Positions 43,854 through 52,465 are shown, counted from the first letter of the stretch. The stretch: DNA of 64,000 nt from Achromobacter xylosoxidans (GCF_014490035.1 NZ_CP061008.1:2914001-2978000), one strand, 5' to 3'. Program-made: numbers and translations. The notes: a model not told the origin generated them from the letters alone.

Positions 43854-44767
43854 TTGTGGGTCCTCGGGTTCAGCACGTCGCGCAGGCGGTCGCCCACCAG
43901 GTTGATCGCCACGATGGTGATCAGGAGCGCGATGCCGGGGTAGAAGCTGATCCAGTATTCGCCGGACAGCATGGTCTGGAAGCCGTTGGAGATCAGCAGC
44001 CCCAGCGACGGTTCGGTCACGGGCACGCCCAGGCCCAGGAAGCTCAAGGTAGCTTCCAGCGTGATGGCGCGCGCGATCTGCAAAGTGCCGATGACGATCA
44101 GCGGCGGCAGGCAGTTGGGCAGGATGTGCTTCAACATGATGCGCCAGTTGGGGATGTCCAGGCAGCGGGCGGCTTCCACGTATTCGCGGCGGCGCTCGAC
44201 CAGGGCCTGGCCGCGCGCGGTACGGGCGTAGTAGGCCCATTCCAGGATCACCAGCGTCAACACCACGTTGCCCACGCCCTTGCCCAGGTAGGCCAGGATC
44301 ATCATGGCGACCAGGATGGACGGGAACGACAGGATCAGGTCCACCAGGCGCATGATCAGGGCGTCGACCTTGCCGCCGGCGTAGGCGGCCAAGAGGCCCA
44401 GCAGCGTGCCGACGATGCCGGCGATGAGGGCCGAGCCCACGCCCACCACCAGGCTGATGCGCAGGCCGTACAGAATGCCCGAGAGCAGGTCGCGGCCCTG
44501 GCCGTCGGTGCCCAGCCAGTAGTGGAAGGTGTCCAGGCCGTTCATGCTGCCCGGCGGCAGGCGTGCGTCCAGCACGTCGATCTGCAGCAGGTCATACGGA
44601 TTCTGCGGCGCGATCCAGGGCGCCAGGATGGCGGCCAGGATCAGCAGCGTGGCGACAGCCAGGCCCAGCACCGCCGTCTTCGACGACATGAACTCGGCCA
44701 GGTTGCGCCGCCACGGCGATTCGCGGCGCAGCGCGGGGGTAGGGTTCGGGGTAGATACGGCGCTCAT
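43850..44767 (-). CDS. ABC transporter permease (DppC class)
   Basis: 305 residues, six membrane helices with a soluble N-terminal part ending in the first helix AVLGLAVATLLILAAILAPWIAP. The EAA loop is EYVEAARCLDIPNWRIMLKHILPN. The periplasmic stretch YWLGTDGQGRDLLSGILYGLR is typical of DppC/OppC. Overlaps its neighbours by 4 bp at both ends (ATGA), so the subunits should be made in fixed ratio. Confidence 0.93.
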   Translation of the reverse strand: MSAVSTPNPTPALRRESPWRRNLAEFMSSKTAVLGLAVATLLILAAILAPWIAPQNPYDLLQIDVLDARLPPGSMNGLDTFHYWLGTDGQGRDLLSGILYGLRISLVVGVGSALIAGIVGTLLGLLAAYAGGKVDALIMRLVDLILSFPSILVAMMILAYLGKGVGNVVLTLVILEWAYYARTARGQALVERRREYVEAARCLDIPNWRIMLKHILPNCLPPLIVIGTLQIARAITLEATLSFLGLGVPVTEPSLGLLISNGFQTMLSGEYWISFYPGIALLITIVAINLVGDRLRDVLNPRTHK

Positions 44768-45738
44768 GCCGAGGCCTCCAGCCGCACCCGCGGGTCCAGC
44801 ACTTTATAAAGAATGTCCACGATCAGGTTCAGGGTCACGAACAGGCACACCACCACGATCAGGTAGGCCACGATGACGGGGCGGTCCAGCGCGTTCAGGC
44901 TGTCCAGGATCAGCTTGCCGGCGCCGGGCCAGGCGAAGATGCTTTCCGTGACCACGGCGAAGGCGATGGTGGAGCCCAGCTCCAGGCCCAGCACCGTCAC
45001 CAGCGGAATCATGGTGTTGCGCAGCACGTGCACACAGACCACGCGCATGGGCGACAGGCCCTTGGCGCGCGCGAACTTCACGAAGTCCAGCGGCAGCACG
45101 TCGCGCACGCCGGCGCGGGTCAGGCGGATCACCAGCGAAATCTTGAACAGCGACAGGTTGAACGCCGGCAGGATCAGGTGGCGCCAGCCGTCGGCCGTCA
45201 GCCACGACCACTGGAAGCCCAGGAACTCCACGGTTTCGCCGCGGCCGCTGGCCGGCAGCCAGCCCAGCGACACGCTGAAGGTCATGATCAGCATCAGCGC
45301 GATCCAGAACGTCGGCAGCGAGAAGCCGACGATGCTGCCCGCCATGATCATCTTGGCGAAACGGCTATCCGGATACAGACCTGCGTACAGGCCCAGAGGC
45401 AGACCCACCACCACGGCCAACATCATTGCGGCGATGGCCAGCTCGAACGTCGCCGGCAGGCGCTGGATCACCAGTTCGACCGCAGGGATGTTGTAGACGA
45501 AGCTGTTGCCCAGATTGCCGTGCAGGGCGCCGTTCAGGAACGCCAGATACTGTTCCCACAGCGGCTTGTCCAGGCCGAGTTCGGCGATGATGCGGGCGCG
45601 GTCCACCTGGTCCACGTCCTGGCCGATCAGGATGTCCACCGGATTGCCGATGGCATGCAGGCCCACGAAGACGATCAGCGTCATCAGGAAGACCACCACC
45701 GCGGCTTGCGCGATGCGGCGCAGCAACCAGCCCGTCAT
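44764..45738 (-). CDS. ABC transporter permease (DppB class)
   Basis: 324 residues with six membrane helices, starting MTGWLLRRIAQAAVVVFLMT at the ATG at 45738. Typical motifs: DKPLWEQYLAFLNGALHGNLGNSF, ATFELAIAAMMLAVVVGLPLGLYAG, and the EAA loop DFVKFARAKGLSPMRVVCVHVLRN. An earlier in-frame GTG or ATG at 45777 lies in the preceding gene and is not needed. Its start overlaps the stop of the monooxygenase gene (ATGA). Confidence 0.93.
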   Translation of the reverse strand: MTGWLLRRIAQAAVVVFLMTLIVFVGLHAIGNPVDILIGQDVDQVDRARIIAELGLDKPLWEQYLAFLNGALHGNLGNSFVYNIPAVELVIQRLPATFELAIAAMMLAVVVGLPLGLYAGLYPDSRFAKMIMAGSIVGFSLPTFWIALMLIMTFSVSLGWLPASGRGETVEFLGFQWSWLTADGWRHLILPAFNLSLFKISLVIRLTRAGVRDVLPLDFVKFARAKGLSPMRVVCVHVLRNTMIPLVTVLGLELGSTIAFAVVTESIFAWPGAGKLILDSLNALDRPVIVAYLIVVVCLFVTLNLIVDILYKVLDPRVRLEASA

Positions 45739-47198
45739 TGCGCGGTCTCCGCTTGCGGGGCCGGGGCCGGCGTCCATTCGTCACCGAACACTTCGGGTTC
45801 GGAGAACGCTTCCATATTGGCGTAGTGCGTCTCCACGTCCTCGCGGTAGAACAGGCCGGCGATGCCTTGCGCCAGGCGCTTGGCGCCTTCGCTGATGGCC
45901 GGGATGTCGCCCGAGATCGTGCCCTGCGTCAGCGCTGCCGGGTAGGAGAAGCAATGCACGCGGTCCAGGCCGGGACAGGCGCCCGGGGTTTTTTCCTGCA
46001 ATTCGAACACCGCGCCCAGGTCGGGCGAGTCATGCAGTTCCTGGTCTTCTTCGCCGGCCGGCGGCACGTAGCGGTCGCCCCAGGCGCGCACGTGCGGCGC
46101 CAGCGCGGCGAACTCCGGACGCACGGTCCAGTCGATGCGGAAACCCGTGGAGAAGATCAGGAAGTCCAGCACGAACACGCCCTTCGGCGTGGTGACGTGG
46201 ATCTCGTCGCCGACCAGCGCCAGGTCCTGCACGCCGCAGCCCAGATTAAAGCGGGCGTTGGGGTGGCGCGAGACGCGCAGCGTGCTGCCGCGCGGCGGCG
46301 GCACCTGGGCGGCGTTGATGTAGTGGCGGATCTTCCACTTCCATTCATCGGGCAGGGTCAGGTGGCCGTGGGTCAGGCCGGGGTTACCCGCGCCCTTGCC
46401 CTTGTTGATGCGCGGAATGTCGTTGCGGCGGATCAGCAGGTCTACGCTGGCGGCGCCGGCTTCCAGCGCGGTGCCCGCGCTGTCCATGGCCGACGCACCC
46501 GCGCCCACCACGCCCACGCGCTTGCCGGCCAGGGTGTTGTAGTCCATCACGTCGGACGAATGCGCCCAGCGGTTGCGCGGCAGCTTCTTCGAAAAATCAG
46601 GCACATAGGCGCCGCCCAGGCCGTCGCGGCCGGTGGCCAGCACCACCCGGCGCGCCAGCACCGTGCTGCGTCCGGCGGGGGATTCGATGTCCAGCTGCAC
46701 CAGCTGGTCGGCGCGCGGCAGCACGGCCAGGATGCGGTGTTCGTTGCGCACATCCAGTTCCAGCGCGCGGCGGTACCAGCGCAGGTAATCCATCCATTGC
46801 AGGCGCGGGATCTTGTCCAACGCATCCCAGGCCTCGGAACCGAACTGGGCTTCGAACCAGGCGCGGAAGGTCAGCGCCGGCAGGCCCAGCGCGGGGCCGG
46901 TCAGCTGCTTGGGCGAACGCAGGGTTTCCATGCGGGCGGTGGTGGCCCAGGGACCTTCATAGCCTTCGGGCGCCTGGTCGAAGATCGGGGCATTGATGCC
47001 CAGGTGCTTGAGCGAGGCGGCCGCGGCCAGGCCGGCCATGCCGCCGCCGACGACGGCCACGTCCAGCACGGGCTGGCCGTCGACGAGGCGCGGCGTGACC
47101 CAGTTCTTGGCGGGGATTTCCAGCCAGGACAGGTCTTGCCGCAGGCGCGCTTCCAGCGCGGCTAGGCCTTGCGGCGGGGTGGCTACAGGCTGATTCAT
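45735..47198 (-). CDS. FAD/NAD(P)-dependent monooxygenase (FMO-like)
   Basis: 487 residues. FAD-binding VAVVGGGMAGLAAAASLKHLG near residues 48-68 and a second nucleotide-binding loop VGVVGAGASAMDSAGTALEAGA near 228. LIFSTGFRIDW corresponds to the ATG-like late motif of flavoprotein monooxygenases, and DLLIRRNDIPRINKGKG resembles the FMO/BVMO linker. It hydroxylates or oxygenates an unknown substrate, presumably the one brought in by the coupled ABC transporter. Lies second in the operon, overlapping the LysR stop and permease start by 4 bp each. Confidence 0.9.
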   Translation of the reverse strand: MNQPVATPPQGLAALEARLRQDLSWLEIPAKNWVTPRLVDGQPVLDVAVVGGGMAGLAAAASLKHLGINAPIFDQAPEGYEGPWATTARMETLRSPKQLTGPALGLPALTFRAWFEAQFGSEAWDALDKIPRLQWMDYLRWYRRALELDVRNEHRILAVLPRADQLVQLDIESPAGRSTVLARRVVLATGRDGLGGAYVPDFSKKLPRNRWAHSSDVMDYNTLAGKRVGVVGAGASAMDSAGTALEAGAASVDLLIRRNDIPRINKGKGAGNPGLTHGHLTLPDEWKWKIRHYINAAQVPPPRGSTLRVSRHPNARFNLGCGVQDLALVGDEIHVTTPKGVFVLDFLIFSTGFRIDWTVRPEFAALAPHVRAWGDRYVPPAGEEDQELHDSPDLGAVFELQEKTPGACPGLDRVHCFSYPAALTQGTISGDIPAISEGAKRLAQGIAGLFYREDVETHYANMEAFSEPEVFGDEWTPAPAPQAETAQ

Positions 47199-48172
47199 AT
47201 AGCAGGGGATTCCGTAAGAGGGGCGTCGTCGCCATAGATCGACTGCAGCAGCGCCGAATGCTCGGCGGCGTCGTGCAGGGCGAAGCCGGGCAGCAGGGCT
47301 GCGGCGGCTTGGGCCAGCGCGTCGACCATGGCCTGGCAGGCTGGCGTCGGCGTTTGCGACTGCGGGGTGATGACCCCGAAGAAAAAGGGAATGTCCAGGT
47401 CGATGGGCCGGATCGCCACGCCCGGCATGGGGGCGCCGTAGGCGGTGATCGGTTCCAGCACCGACACGCCCAGTCCGGCGCGCACGGCGGCCAGGGCGTT
47501 GACGGACGAATTGGTTTCCATCGTGCCCAGCGTCTGGGCGTTCTGCGCCAGCGCGGCGTCCAGGCGGCGGCGCAGGCGGTAGGGATTGGCCATCGTGATC
47601 ATGCGGCGTCCAGCCAGCGCGGCGACTGGCACCACGGCTTGTTGCGCCAGCGGATCGTTTTCCGGCAGCGCGACCACACAGGGCGCTTGCCCGATCCAGT
47701 GCACCGTCAGGCCGCGATGCTCCAGCGGCAGGCTGGTCGCGCCCAGTTGCGCGGCGCCCGACAGCACGGCGTGCACCACGCGCTCGGGCGAGGCGCTGCG
47801 CAACTGGATGCGCGCGGCGCCGATCCGGTCCTCGATGCGCTTGAGCGCGTCGGGCACCAGGCCTGCCGCCAGGGCGGAGGTGGCGGCCATCAGCAGCGGC
47901 TGGGCCTGGCCGCGGGCGATTTCATCGGCGCGGCTGCGGATCTGCTGCATGCCCGCCAACGCGCGCTCGACGTCGTCATACAGCAGGAAGCCCTGCTCGG
48001 TGGGCGTCACGCGCGGGCCGCTGCGCGCAAACAAGGGATAGCCGATCTCGGCTTCCAGTTCCTGCAACAACCGGCTGATCGCCGGCTGGGAGCGTCCCAA
48101 CAGCCGGCCGGCAGCAGTGACGCTGCCCGTGGACATGACGGCCGCGAAGGCCTCGAGTTGACGAAGTTCCAT
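47195..48172 (-). CDS. LysR-family regulator leading the operon
   Basis: 325 residues. The HTH lies at the N-terminus: MELRQLEAFAAVMSTGSVTA, AGRLLGRSQPAISRLLQELE. The effector domain follows (QPLLMAATSALAAGLVPDAL, RAGLGVSVLEPITAYG). It is co-directional with and overlaps the monooxygenase gene (ATGA), unusual since LysR genes are more often divergent from their targets. It would thus regulate its own transcript, probably via sites between 48173 and 48300. Confidence 0.92.
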   Translation of the reverse strand: MELRQLEAFAAVMSTGSVTAAGRLLGRSQPAISRLLQELEAEIGYPLFARSGPRVTPTEQGFLLYDDVERALAGMQQIRSRADEIARGQAQPLLMAATSALAAGLVPDALKRIEDRIGAARIQLRSASPERVVHAVLSGAAQLGATSLPLEHRGLTVHWIGQAPCVVALPENDPLAQQAVVPVAALAGRRMITMANPYRLRRRLDAALAQNAQTLGTMETNSSVNALAAVRAGLGVSVLEPITAYGAPMPGVAIRPIDLDIPFFFGVITPQSQTPTPACQAMVDALAQAAAALLPGFALHDAAEHSALLQSIYGDDAPLTESPAI

Positions 48173-48246
48173 CTGAATTGATTTATGCCAAGGACGAATT
48201 CTTGCCCGGCAAGTATGCGCTTTGCAAATAATTAAAGCGCATAAGT

Positions 48247-48279
48247 AAATTCCCTGATGGGGTTTTCATCAGGGAATTT
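48247..48279. promoter_or_regulatory. Perfect inverted repeat upstream of the LysR-led operon
   Basis: Arms AAATTCCCTGATG (48247-48259) and CATCAGGGAATTT (48267-48279), 7-nt loop GGGTTTT, 75-108 bp upstream of the LysR start. It may be an operator or a transcription terminator of the opposite gene; no T-run follows, so an operator is slightly favoured. Confidence 0.5.
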
Positions 48280-48389
48280 CATAACTGCTAGTTATTTCAA
48301 GGATTTAGAGCGCAAGCGGCTCAGCAGCCCGGTATCGGGCTGGCGGCATGCGGGTGCGCGCGGAGAGCCCGCGGGCGCGGAGATCCTGA

Positions 48390-48647
48390 TCAGGCCCGGG
48401 TGCGCAGTGCGTCTGCAACCGAGTCCAGGGAGTACCCCAGGTTCTGCAGGACTTTGGCCGTGGCCGTGCGCGTGAATTCGTCGGACGCGGTCTTCATGAA
48501 CGCCGCGATCAATTCTGGATGCTCTCGGGCGTAGCCCCCACCGAAAACCGCATCGATCTGGGTTTCGGCTGCCCGCAGATAGCTTTCGGTACGGCTCTGG
48601 GCAAGCGTGAACAGAGTGTCAAGGTTCGCTTCAATGAACTCGGGCAT
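48390..48647 (-). CDS. Small helical protein, 85 residues
   Basis: Begins MPEFIEANLDTLFTLAQSRT at 48647 with GGAGACC upstream. Entirely helical and amphipathic (YLRAAETQIDAVFGGGY, KTASDEFTRTATAKVLQNLG). It has no signal or membrane segment. The pattern resembles phasin-like or DUF-type small coiled proteins, but no family is certain. The upstream 76-residue gene is 75 bp away in the same direction. Confidence 0.65.
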   Translation of the reverse strand: MPEFIEANLDTLFTLAQSRTESYLRAAETQIDAVFGGGYAREHPELIAAFMKTASDEFTRTATAKVLQNLGYSLDSVADALRTRA

Positions 48648-48722
48648 GAGAGGTCTCCAATGACGGCGGCAGGCCATTTCAAGGCTAGCACCAGGCCCTT
48701 GCGGCTGCCAACGACCAGAAGT

Positions 48723-48953
48723 TCAAGAATGCCCGCGCCCCTCGCGCCGGTAGTACAGATAGCGTTCGATTTCCGCTTGTTCCACCGCGGGTTCCAGCGA
48801 GCGCCACCGGACCACGTAGCCGCGATGCGCTGGCGGCATCCAGCCCAATACGGAGTACATCGTGACTTCGGTCTGGCCAGTATTGAATTCCGTCTCGAAG
48901 AATCCCTGGCGACTCGGCGGCTCGCTGCCGCAAATCCAGCTGGAATCTGGCAT
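48723..48953 (-). CDS. Small protein, 76 residues
   Basis: Starts MPDSSWICGSEPPSRQGFFE at 48953 with GGGAGAG 6 bp upstream. Followed by FNTGQTEVTMYSVLGWMPP and RGYVVRWRSLEPAVEQAEIERYLYYRREGRGHS (given in two parts). Aromatic and charged, no membrane segment. No family recognised. The frame is open upstream but lacks another ribosome site. Confidence 0.55.
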   Translation of the reverse strand: MPDSSWICGSEPPSRQGFFETEFNTGQTEVTMYSVLGWMPPAHRGYVVRWRSLEPAVEQAEIERYLYYRREGRGHS

Positions 48954-49154
48954 GGCGCTCTCCCGTACGGCTTCAATCCTACGCGCCGGTCCGGGAAATG
49001 GCATACGTTCTAGCCCCGATGCGGGCCGCGCCTGCCTTGTGTTAGAAACGTGGATGGGGCTCTTGCGGCATGATTGCCGCGATCTTTGCGAACCTTTGCA
49101 GTTCGATTTGGCGGATGCCGGTAGTATTCGTCCATCGAACCTCAGGAGCCCGTC

Positions 49155-49226
49155 ATGCACAGTCAGCAACCCGCGCCCGAGCCGAACAAGCGCCGTTGGC
49201 CTTTTGGCTACGGCGAAGAGGAGTAA
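49155..49226 (+). CDS. Predicted 23-residue small protein
   Basis: MHSQQPAPEPNKRRWPFGYG followed by EEE and a TAA stop, with CAGGAG ~7 bp before the ATG. It is a proline- and charge-rich peptide with no known match. Only the good ribosome site and stand-alone position support it; could be chance. Confidence 0.35.
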   Translation: MHSQQPAPEPNKRRWPFGYGEEE

Positions 49227-49259
49227 GCCGGCTGCCCTAGCCGATACGCGCAATCATGT

Positions 49260-49586
49260 TCACCGGACGCCCGGAAACGCATTCACCCAAGTGATCGTCA
49301 CGTCGGGAAAGGCGTCCACTAACTGGATCTTGAAGTCCGGGAAGCTGTCGACGATTTTCCATTCGCCGCAACTGTCGGCGAAAGCGTCGACCTTCTTCAC
49401 CGACAGGTCGGCTAACGCGCTGACCACCTTGACCTTGATGTCGGGGAACGCGGTGACGATCTTCACCTTGCCATATAGCGGGACACCTTTGTAGGTGCAG
49501 TTGGCCTTGTTCAGATCGCCGGCCACGGCGGCAAATGGAGCAGCCAGCAGGGCGCAAGCAAGGACGGCTCGGTGGATGAGGCGCAT
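49260..49586 (-). CDS. Exported small repeat protein, DUF6150/septoil-knot-like
   Basis: 108 residues. Signal peptide MRLIHRAVLACALLAAPFAA-VAG with AGGAAGT before the ATG at 49586. The mature part repeats a unit like VKIVTAFPDIKVKVVSALAD, KIVDSFPDFKIQLVDAFPDV and TITWVNAFPG about seven times, each of ~10 residues with (A/S)FPD. Two cysteines (NCTYKG, DSCGEW) could pair. The pattern recalls DUF6150 proteins predicted to form a 7-fold knotted beta structure; this is a recollection. Role unknown. Confidence 0.65.
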   Translation of the reverse strand: MRLIHRAVLACALLAAPFAAVAGDLNKANCTYKGVPLYGKVKIVTAFPDIKVKVVSALADLSVKKVDAFADSCGEWKIVDSFPDFKIQLVDAFPDVTITWVNAFPGVR

Positions 49587-49716
49587 GGGAGTACTTCCTG
49601 CAACGCCGGCACGCGTCGGCGACATGGGGACAATGACGCGCGCATAGTACCGCAGGCCGTGTGAGGTCTGCGGCGCAATGATGCGGCCACCTATGCGGCA
49701 TCCTCGCGCCTTGCGC

Positions 49717-50316
49717 TCAGTGCTTGGGCAGCACGAACTCCACCCTCCGGTTCTGCGCCCGTCCTTGCGGATTGTCCGCGCCATTGGCCAGCTTGTTCGA
49801 TTGGATCGGCTGGGTATCGCCGTATCCCTTGACGGTCAGCCGCGACTTGTCCACGCCATGATTCGCCAGCCATTGCGCCACCGCCTGCGCGCGGCGCAAT
49901 GAAAGATCCTTGTTGTACGAGGCCGAGCCCTTGGAGTCGGTGTGGCCTTCGATGCCGACGGTGCCGGCCGAACTGGATTGGATCAGGCTGGCGATGTCCC
50001 GCAGCGTAGGTTCGGCGGCCGGTCGGATGGCGGTCTTGTCGAAATCGAACAGCACGTCGCCCAGCATGGCGACGGTCACGGCGTTCTTGTCCTGCCGCAC
50101 CGACAGGCCGTCGTGGCGCGCGGCCAGTCCGTCTATCTGCGCGTTCAGGTCCGATATGCCGCCGCTGGCATCGGAAGGCAGCCCCTTCAGGTCCAGGATG
50201 GTGGCCTGCAGATCCAGGATCTCGGCCTTGTAGGGTGGCTCCTGCGCGATGGAGCCGCTGGCGGCGGCGAGCAACGCCGCGGCCAGCAGAGTGGACGTGC
50301 CCGGGTAGCCGGCCAT
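49717..50316 (-). CDS. OmpA-family outer membrane/periplasmic protein
   Basis: 199 residues. Signal peptide TLLAAALLAAASGSIAQ-E. A short coiled segment (KAEILDLQATILDLKG) is followed by an OmpA-like peptidoglycan-binding domain: DVLFDFDKTAIRPAAEPTL, GIEGHTDSKGSASYNKDLSLRRAQAVAQWLAN, VKGYGDTQPI, NRRVEFVLPK. Without a beta-barrel, it is most likely periplasmic, attaching to peptidoglycan. Starts 2 bp after the stop of the 50319-50819 gene and lacks its own ribosome site, so it is translationally coupled. Confidence 0.9.
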   Translation of the reverse strand: MAGYPGTSTLLAAALLAAASGSIAQEPPYKAEILDLQATILDLKGLPSDASGGISDLNAQIDGLAARHDGLSVRQDKNAVTVAMLGDVLFDFDKTAIRPAAEPTLRDIASLIQSSSAGTVGIEGHTDSKGSASYNKDLSLRRAQAVAQWLANHGVDKSRLTVKGYGDTQPIQSNKLANGADNPQGRAQNRRVEFVLPKH

Positions 50317-50318
50317 GG

Positions 50319-50819
50319 CTAGCGGTCGGTGATCTTGATGGCGTCGAAGGTCTCGACGCCAGGTATCGTCAGCGAGACCTCTTTGATCTCTTTGGGCGGG
50401 GCGGGGAACTTCCCCTGCCAGGAGCCGGCGATCGGGGCGTCCTTCTCGGTCCGGATCATCAGTTTGGGATTGGTCAGCGGCTTGTCGTTGCTGTCTCTCA
50501 GCAGCAGATGCTTCTTGTTGCCGGCGACCACGTAGAAGCTGTTTTCATAGTCGCTCTTGCTGATCTGCGGATAGAGCATCTCCGTCTTGCCCATGACGAC
50601 GGGCTTGAACCGTGCCTTGATGGACAGGATGTCGCCGCTGCGCACCGCTTCGATGACCTGGCCCTCGGCGCTGCCGGAGTCGGTCAGGCCGGTGGCCAGC
50701 GGCGCGGGAGCATCGGCCTGGGCTTGGGCAAGAACGGTCTGGCCGGCTACCGCCGCCAGCATGCCCAAACCCAGGACACAGGCGGCGGCTGTCTTTCTGA
50801 TCGGAATCACGATAAGCAT
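50319..50819 (-). CDS. Exported protein, partner of the OmpA-like protein
   Basis: 166 residues. N-terminal signal AACVLGLGMLAAVAGQTVLAQA. The mature part is beta-rich (VRSGDILSIKARFKPVVMGK, SKSDYENSFYVVAGNKKHLLLRD, EVSLTIPGVETFDAIKITDR). No family recognised. It precedes the OmpA-like gene with a 2-bp gap and probably works with it in the envelope. Ribosome site AAAGG directly abuts the ATG, which is unusual. Confidence 0.75.
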   Translation of the reverse strand: MLIVIPIRKTAAACVLGLGMLAAVAGQTVLAQAQADAPAPLATGLTDSGSAEGQVIEAVRSGDILSIKARFKPVVMGKTEMLYPQISKSDYENSFYVVAGNKKHLLLRDSNDKPLTNPKLMIRTEKDAPIAGSWQGKFPAPPKEIKEVSLTIPGVETFDAIKITDR

Positions 50820-50974
50820 CCTTTGTCGTTGAAAACCATTCAGGGCAGGGCATCAGGAGCGGGGCTCATCCTTTTGGTCCCGTCCAAAGTCCAACGCAAG
50901 ATGGTCCAACTTTCAGGCGCTTATTTCAGTTCGATGTTTTTCCAAGACGTTACGGAATCTAGCCGACGCGAGCC

Positions 50975-51160
50975 TCATCCGCCGCGGTGCCCGTGGTAGC
51001 GCGGCGCGGCGACGCTGCGGACGTTTTCCTTGTGCTGCGAGCCGACCAGGGCCTTGCGCCGGGCTTCCTCATGCTGGTGATCCGCGCGGGCGCGTTCCTT
51101 GTCGGCCTGCGCGTCTGGCGCGGCGTGGGAGGGATTGGGGTGGGGAGTGTTGGGCGTCAT
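50975..51160 (-). CDS. Small hydrophilic protein (low certainty)
   Basis: 61 residues, rich in Arg, His, Ala and Pro (ADKERARADHQHEEARRKAL, APRYHGHRGG). No structure or family evident. A weak AGGT precedes the ATG at 51160. The charged composition is consistent with a stress-type small protein, but a spurious frame is possible. Confidence 0.35.
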   Translation of the reverse strand: MTPNTPHPNPSHAAPDAQADKERARADHQHEEARRKALVGSQHKENVRSVAAPRYHGHRGG

Positions 51161-51353
51161 GGTGCGTACCTATTAAGCAGGTGACGCGGCATATGCCGCT
51201 TTTCCACATTACGCCCCTCATCCGTGTTTCTCAAGCTGCGGTTACGGCGCTTTTTTTGATCCTGGCGGCGCGATGTTTGAGCATTTGAAGAGGCCGCGGC
51301 AGCACAATGGTCCTGCGCTGGTTTCCCGGATGTTCTTCTTTCAGGAGAGCTTC

Positions 51354-52073
51354 ATGTGCGACTGTTCTTCTTTCGCCAATTCCCCGCAATTCAACCGCCG
51401 CCGCCTGCTGTTCGGCGCCGCAGCGATCGCCGCAGCCGGCGCTTCAGGCTGGCTGGGCGATGCCCAAGCCGCCGTGCCGTCAAACGATATCGGCCCCGAC
51501 GAGGCCTTGAAGCGCCTGATGGCGGGCAATGCCCGCTACGCCGCCAACAAGCCGAACATGCGGGACTATTCCGCGGGACGCGCCGCCCGCGCCGTGAAGC
51601 AAAAGCCCATCGCCGCCATCCTGGGCTGTTCGGATTCGCGGGTGGCGCCGGAACTGGCTTTTGACCAAGGGCCGGGCGACCTCTTCATCGTGCGCGTGGC
51701 CGGCAACTTCGTGAACGAAGACGGCCTGGCCAGCCTGGAGTACGGCGCCCTGGTCCTGCGCGCGCCGCTGATTCTGGTGCTGGGCCACGACAACTGCGGC
51801 GCGGTGGACGCGACGGTGAAGGCATGGAGGGACAAGACCGAACTGCCGGGCCATCTACCCGCGCTGGTGAATGCGCTCAAGCCCGCGGTCGAGCTTGCGG
51901 ACAAGTCGGGCGCGAAAAACCTGGTGGCCGCAGCGGTCCAGGCCAATGTGCGACTGACGGTCGAACGCCTGAAAACGGCGCAGCCTCTCTTGCAGGAGAT
52001 GGTGCAGCAGAAAAAGTTGGGAGTGGTCGGCGGCGTGTACAGCCTGGCCACGGGCAAGGTGACATTGGTTTGA
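51354..52073 (+). CDS. Beta-carbonic anhydrase with Tat-type signal
   Basis: 239 residues from ATG 51354 (AGGAG 6 bp before). N-terminal RRRLLFGAAAIAAAGASGWL resembles a twin-arginine signal. Zinc ligands of beta-carbonic anhydrases: LGCSDSRVAPE (Cys, Asp-Arg dyad) and LGHDNCGAVD (His, Cys). GDLFIVRVAGNFV and EYGALVLRAPLILVLGH complete the fold. The enzyme interconverts CO2 and bicarbonate; a periplasmic location is inferred from the signal. An upstream ATG at 51273 would lengthen the N-terminus without improving the ribosome site. Confidence 0.92.
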   Translation: MCDCSSFANSPQFNRRRLLFGAAAIAAAGASGWLGDAQAAVPSNDIGPDEALKRLMAGNARYAANKPNMRDYSAGRAARAVKQKPIAAILGCSDSRVAPELAFDQGPGDLFIVRVAGNFVNEDGLASLEYGALVLRAPLILVLGHDNCGAVDATVKAWRDKTELPGHLPALVNALKPAVELADKSGAKNLVAAAVQANVRLTVERLKTAQPLLQEMVQQKKLGVVGGVYSLATGKVTLV

Positions 52074-52195
52074 CGCCAGCGCAGGGGGCGGCTGAACTCC
52101 AGCGCCGGCCGGCCCCGCAATGGTGAGAATTGCTGAGCTTTAAGCGTTTTTCCCTTCGTAATATCCGATGAAAGGATACTGAAAGGGGAAGAGGC

Positions 52196-52465
52196 ATGGG
52201 GGCGTGTGAAAAATGCGAGGCTATCGTCACGGACCGGCGCGATGCGCCCGGTCATGACAACCTGATCAGCCTGGGCGTGGTGCGGTCGACGGGGCAGCAG
52301 CAACGCGGCGTGCAGCACGAAGCGTACACCTGTGCGGTGTGCGGCACGGATTGGGATTATCTCCACGACAAGCGCGATCCGGCTTCGGGGTGGCGCCGTT
52401 CCGATGCGGGCGTGCACACGGAAACGGCCGCAGCGCCTTTGGCGAGAGCCGTCGGCGCCGCGTAG
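52196..52465 (+). CDS. Small two-CxxC (zinc-ribbon-like) protein
   Basis: 89 residues. Cys4-x2-Cys7 (MGACEKCEA) and Cys46-x2-Cys49 (YTCAVCGTDWDY) could bind a metal. A GGGAAGAGG ribosome site precedes the ATG. The first ~50 residues are compact; the C-terminus is Ala/Arg-rich and less ordered. No family recognised. Confidence 0.7.
   Translation: MGACEKCEAIVTDRRDAPGHDNLISLGVVRSTGQQQRGVQHEAYTCAVCGTDWDYLHDKRDPASGWRRSDAGVHTETAAAPLARAVGAA

Noticed and set aside
45738..47165. 475-codon plus-strand frame
   Set aside because: Antisense to the FAD monooxygenase; no domains.
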